Shown here piece after piece: positions 63,330 through 64,000 of a stretch of DNA of 64,000 bases. This DNA is from Cololabis saira. Lineage: Eukaryota; Chordata; Actinopteri; Beloniformes; Belonidae. The notes below the pieces were generated by a model. It had not been told where the DNA came from. It did not search any database and worked only from the letters and a program-made list of their open reading frames with translations. The DNA lies in the NCBI RefSeq assembly GCF_033807715.1, contig NC_084609.1:35509350-35573349 (forward strand). The letters run 5' to 3'. Every line of letters begins with the position of its first letter. Position 1 is the stretch's first letter. The position numbers and the translations under genes are program-made.

Positions 63330-64000
63330 TTTAACAGAGGTGTCTTCAGTATTCACATTCATTACTCAGGTAGAAGTATAGATACTAGAGTTTAAAAATA
63401 CTCCTGTAGAAGTTCAAGTATCAACTCAAGTTTTTTACTCAAGTAAAAGTATAAAAGTACTGGTTTCAAAACTACTTAAAGTATAAAAGTAAAAGTAATG
63501 TAAGGGGGAAAAAAGCCATTAAGGACAAAAGCCATTGAAAATGAATGAATCTTAGTAGAATGCAAATATATTAAAGAGCCATATATGTGTACTATTGAGC
63601 ATTAACATGTGTTTCAGAGAGCAGCAGATATGATGACTAGTTGCCTATAAGTATTGTAATGGTGCAAAAAGTCAAACTTCATGTTCATGTTATCATTTAT
63701 CCTAACCTTTATTGGAATGTACATCCAAGTTTAGTTGCAGGAATCTGAGGGAACGGATGTAAGAACAAAACTGGACAAGAACATCTGAAACAACCACAAC
63801 CAAATTCACTCTATCCGGATGGAGAAATTTAACTGGATAGTTTTTTTTTAAAGGCCGAAATGAAATAGAGTAACGAGGCTGTTTTTAAAATGTAAGGAGT
63901 AAAAAGTACAGATAATTGCGTGAAAATGTAAGGAGTAAAAGTAAAAAGTTGTCTGAAAAATAATTACTCCAGTGAAGTATAGATAACCAAAATTTCTACT
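63330..64000. mobile_element. Element cut by the window end, AAGTAAAAGTA-rich
   Basis: Begins near ACAGAGGTGTCTTCAGTATT and consists of AGTAAAAGTATAAAAGTAC words; similar words return before the window end (TGAAGTATAGATA near 63980). It resembles common fish hAT-like MITEs with GTAAAAGTA motifs, but the right terminus is missing. Confidence 0.5.

Overview
The window looks like vertebrate, most likely teleost fish, genomic DNA. One gene is read with confidence: a complete four-exon Wnt ligand on the + strand (coding parts at 43401-43480, 48589-48815, 51210-51499 and 56610-57065; 350 codons), whose exon joins, 24 cysteines and C-terminus identify it as wnt16. Teleost origin is inferred from the dense set of short DNA transposons (hAT, Tc1/mariner, Harbinger and piggyBac-like, many with readable target-site duplications) of kinds common in ray-finned fish. 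No prokaryotic genes, CRISPR arrays, tRNA or rRNA genes were seen.

Layout. 1-8113: intergenic DNA full of dispersed repeats, with a possible last coding exon of the upstream neighbour (cped1-like, uncertain) at 3290-3589, a hAT element carrying a Tc1-like palindrome (3753-4634) and a 10-bp minisatellite (5206-5592). 8114-40385: one unbroken 32-kb tandem array of about 1,600 copies of a 20-bp unit with a GGGCGGG core. It is half the window and has clear higher-order structure. 40386-43400: a LINE fragment with a GAAT tail, a TTAA-flanked element, a foldback-type MITE, then a CpG-rich stretch with CRE, CCAAT and GC-box motifs in front of the wnt16 start.

43401-57065: wnt16. Intron 1 holds a nest of transposons (43989-45808) and a 2.1-kb minisatellite whose every unit is an inverted repeat (46440-48545), ending 44 bp before exon 2. 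Intron 2 holds an AAT/ATT microsatellite and one MITE. Intron 3 is almost wholly an 11-bp minisatellite (about 4.8 kb), which by arithmetic leaves all three antisense frames open. Directly after the stop codon come three more tandem repeats (57066-58757). 58758-64000: intergenic DNA with a foldback element, a second copy of the Harbinger-like MITE seen near the left end, a hAT element with a perfect 8-bp duplication, a 41-bp minisatellite and further MITEs.

The most unusual aspect is tandem-repeat load: an array of GC-box-like units ending about 3 kb upstream of a developmental signalling gene, and independent minisatellites in almost every non-coding compartment of that gene. No new protein system was found; the long antisense open frames are explained by repeat arithmetic.
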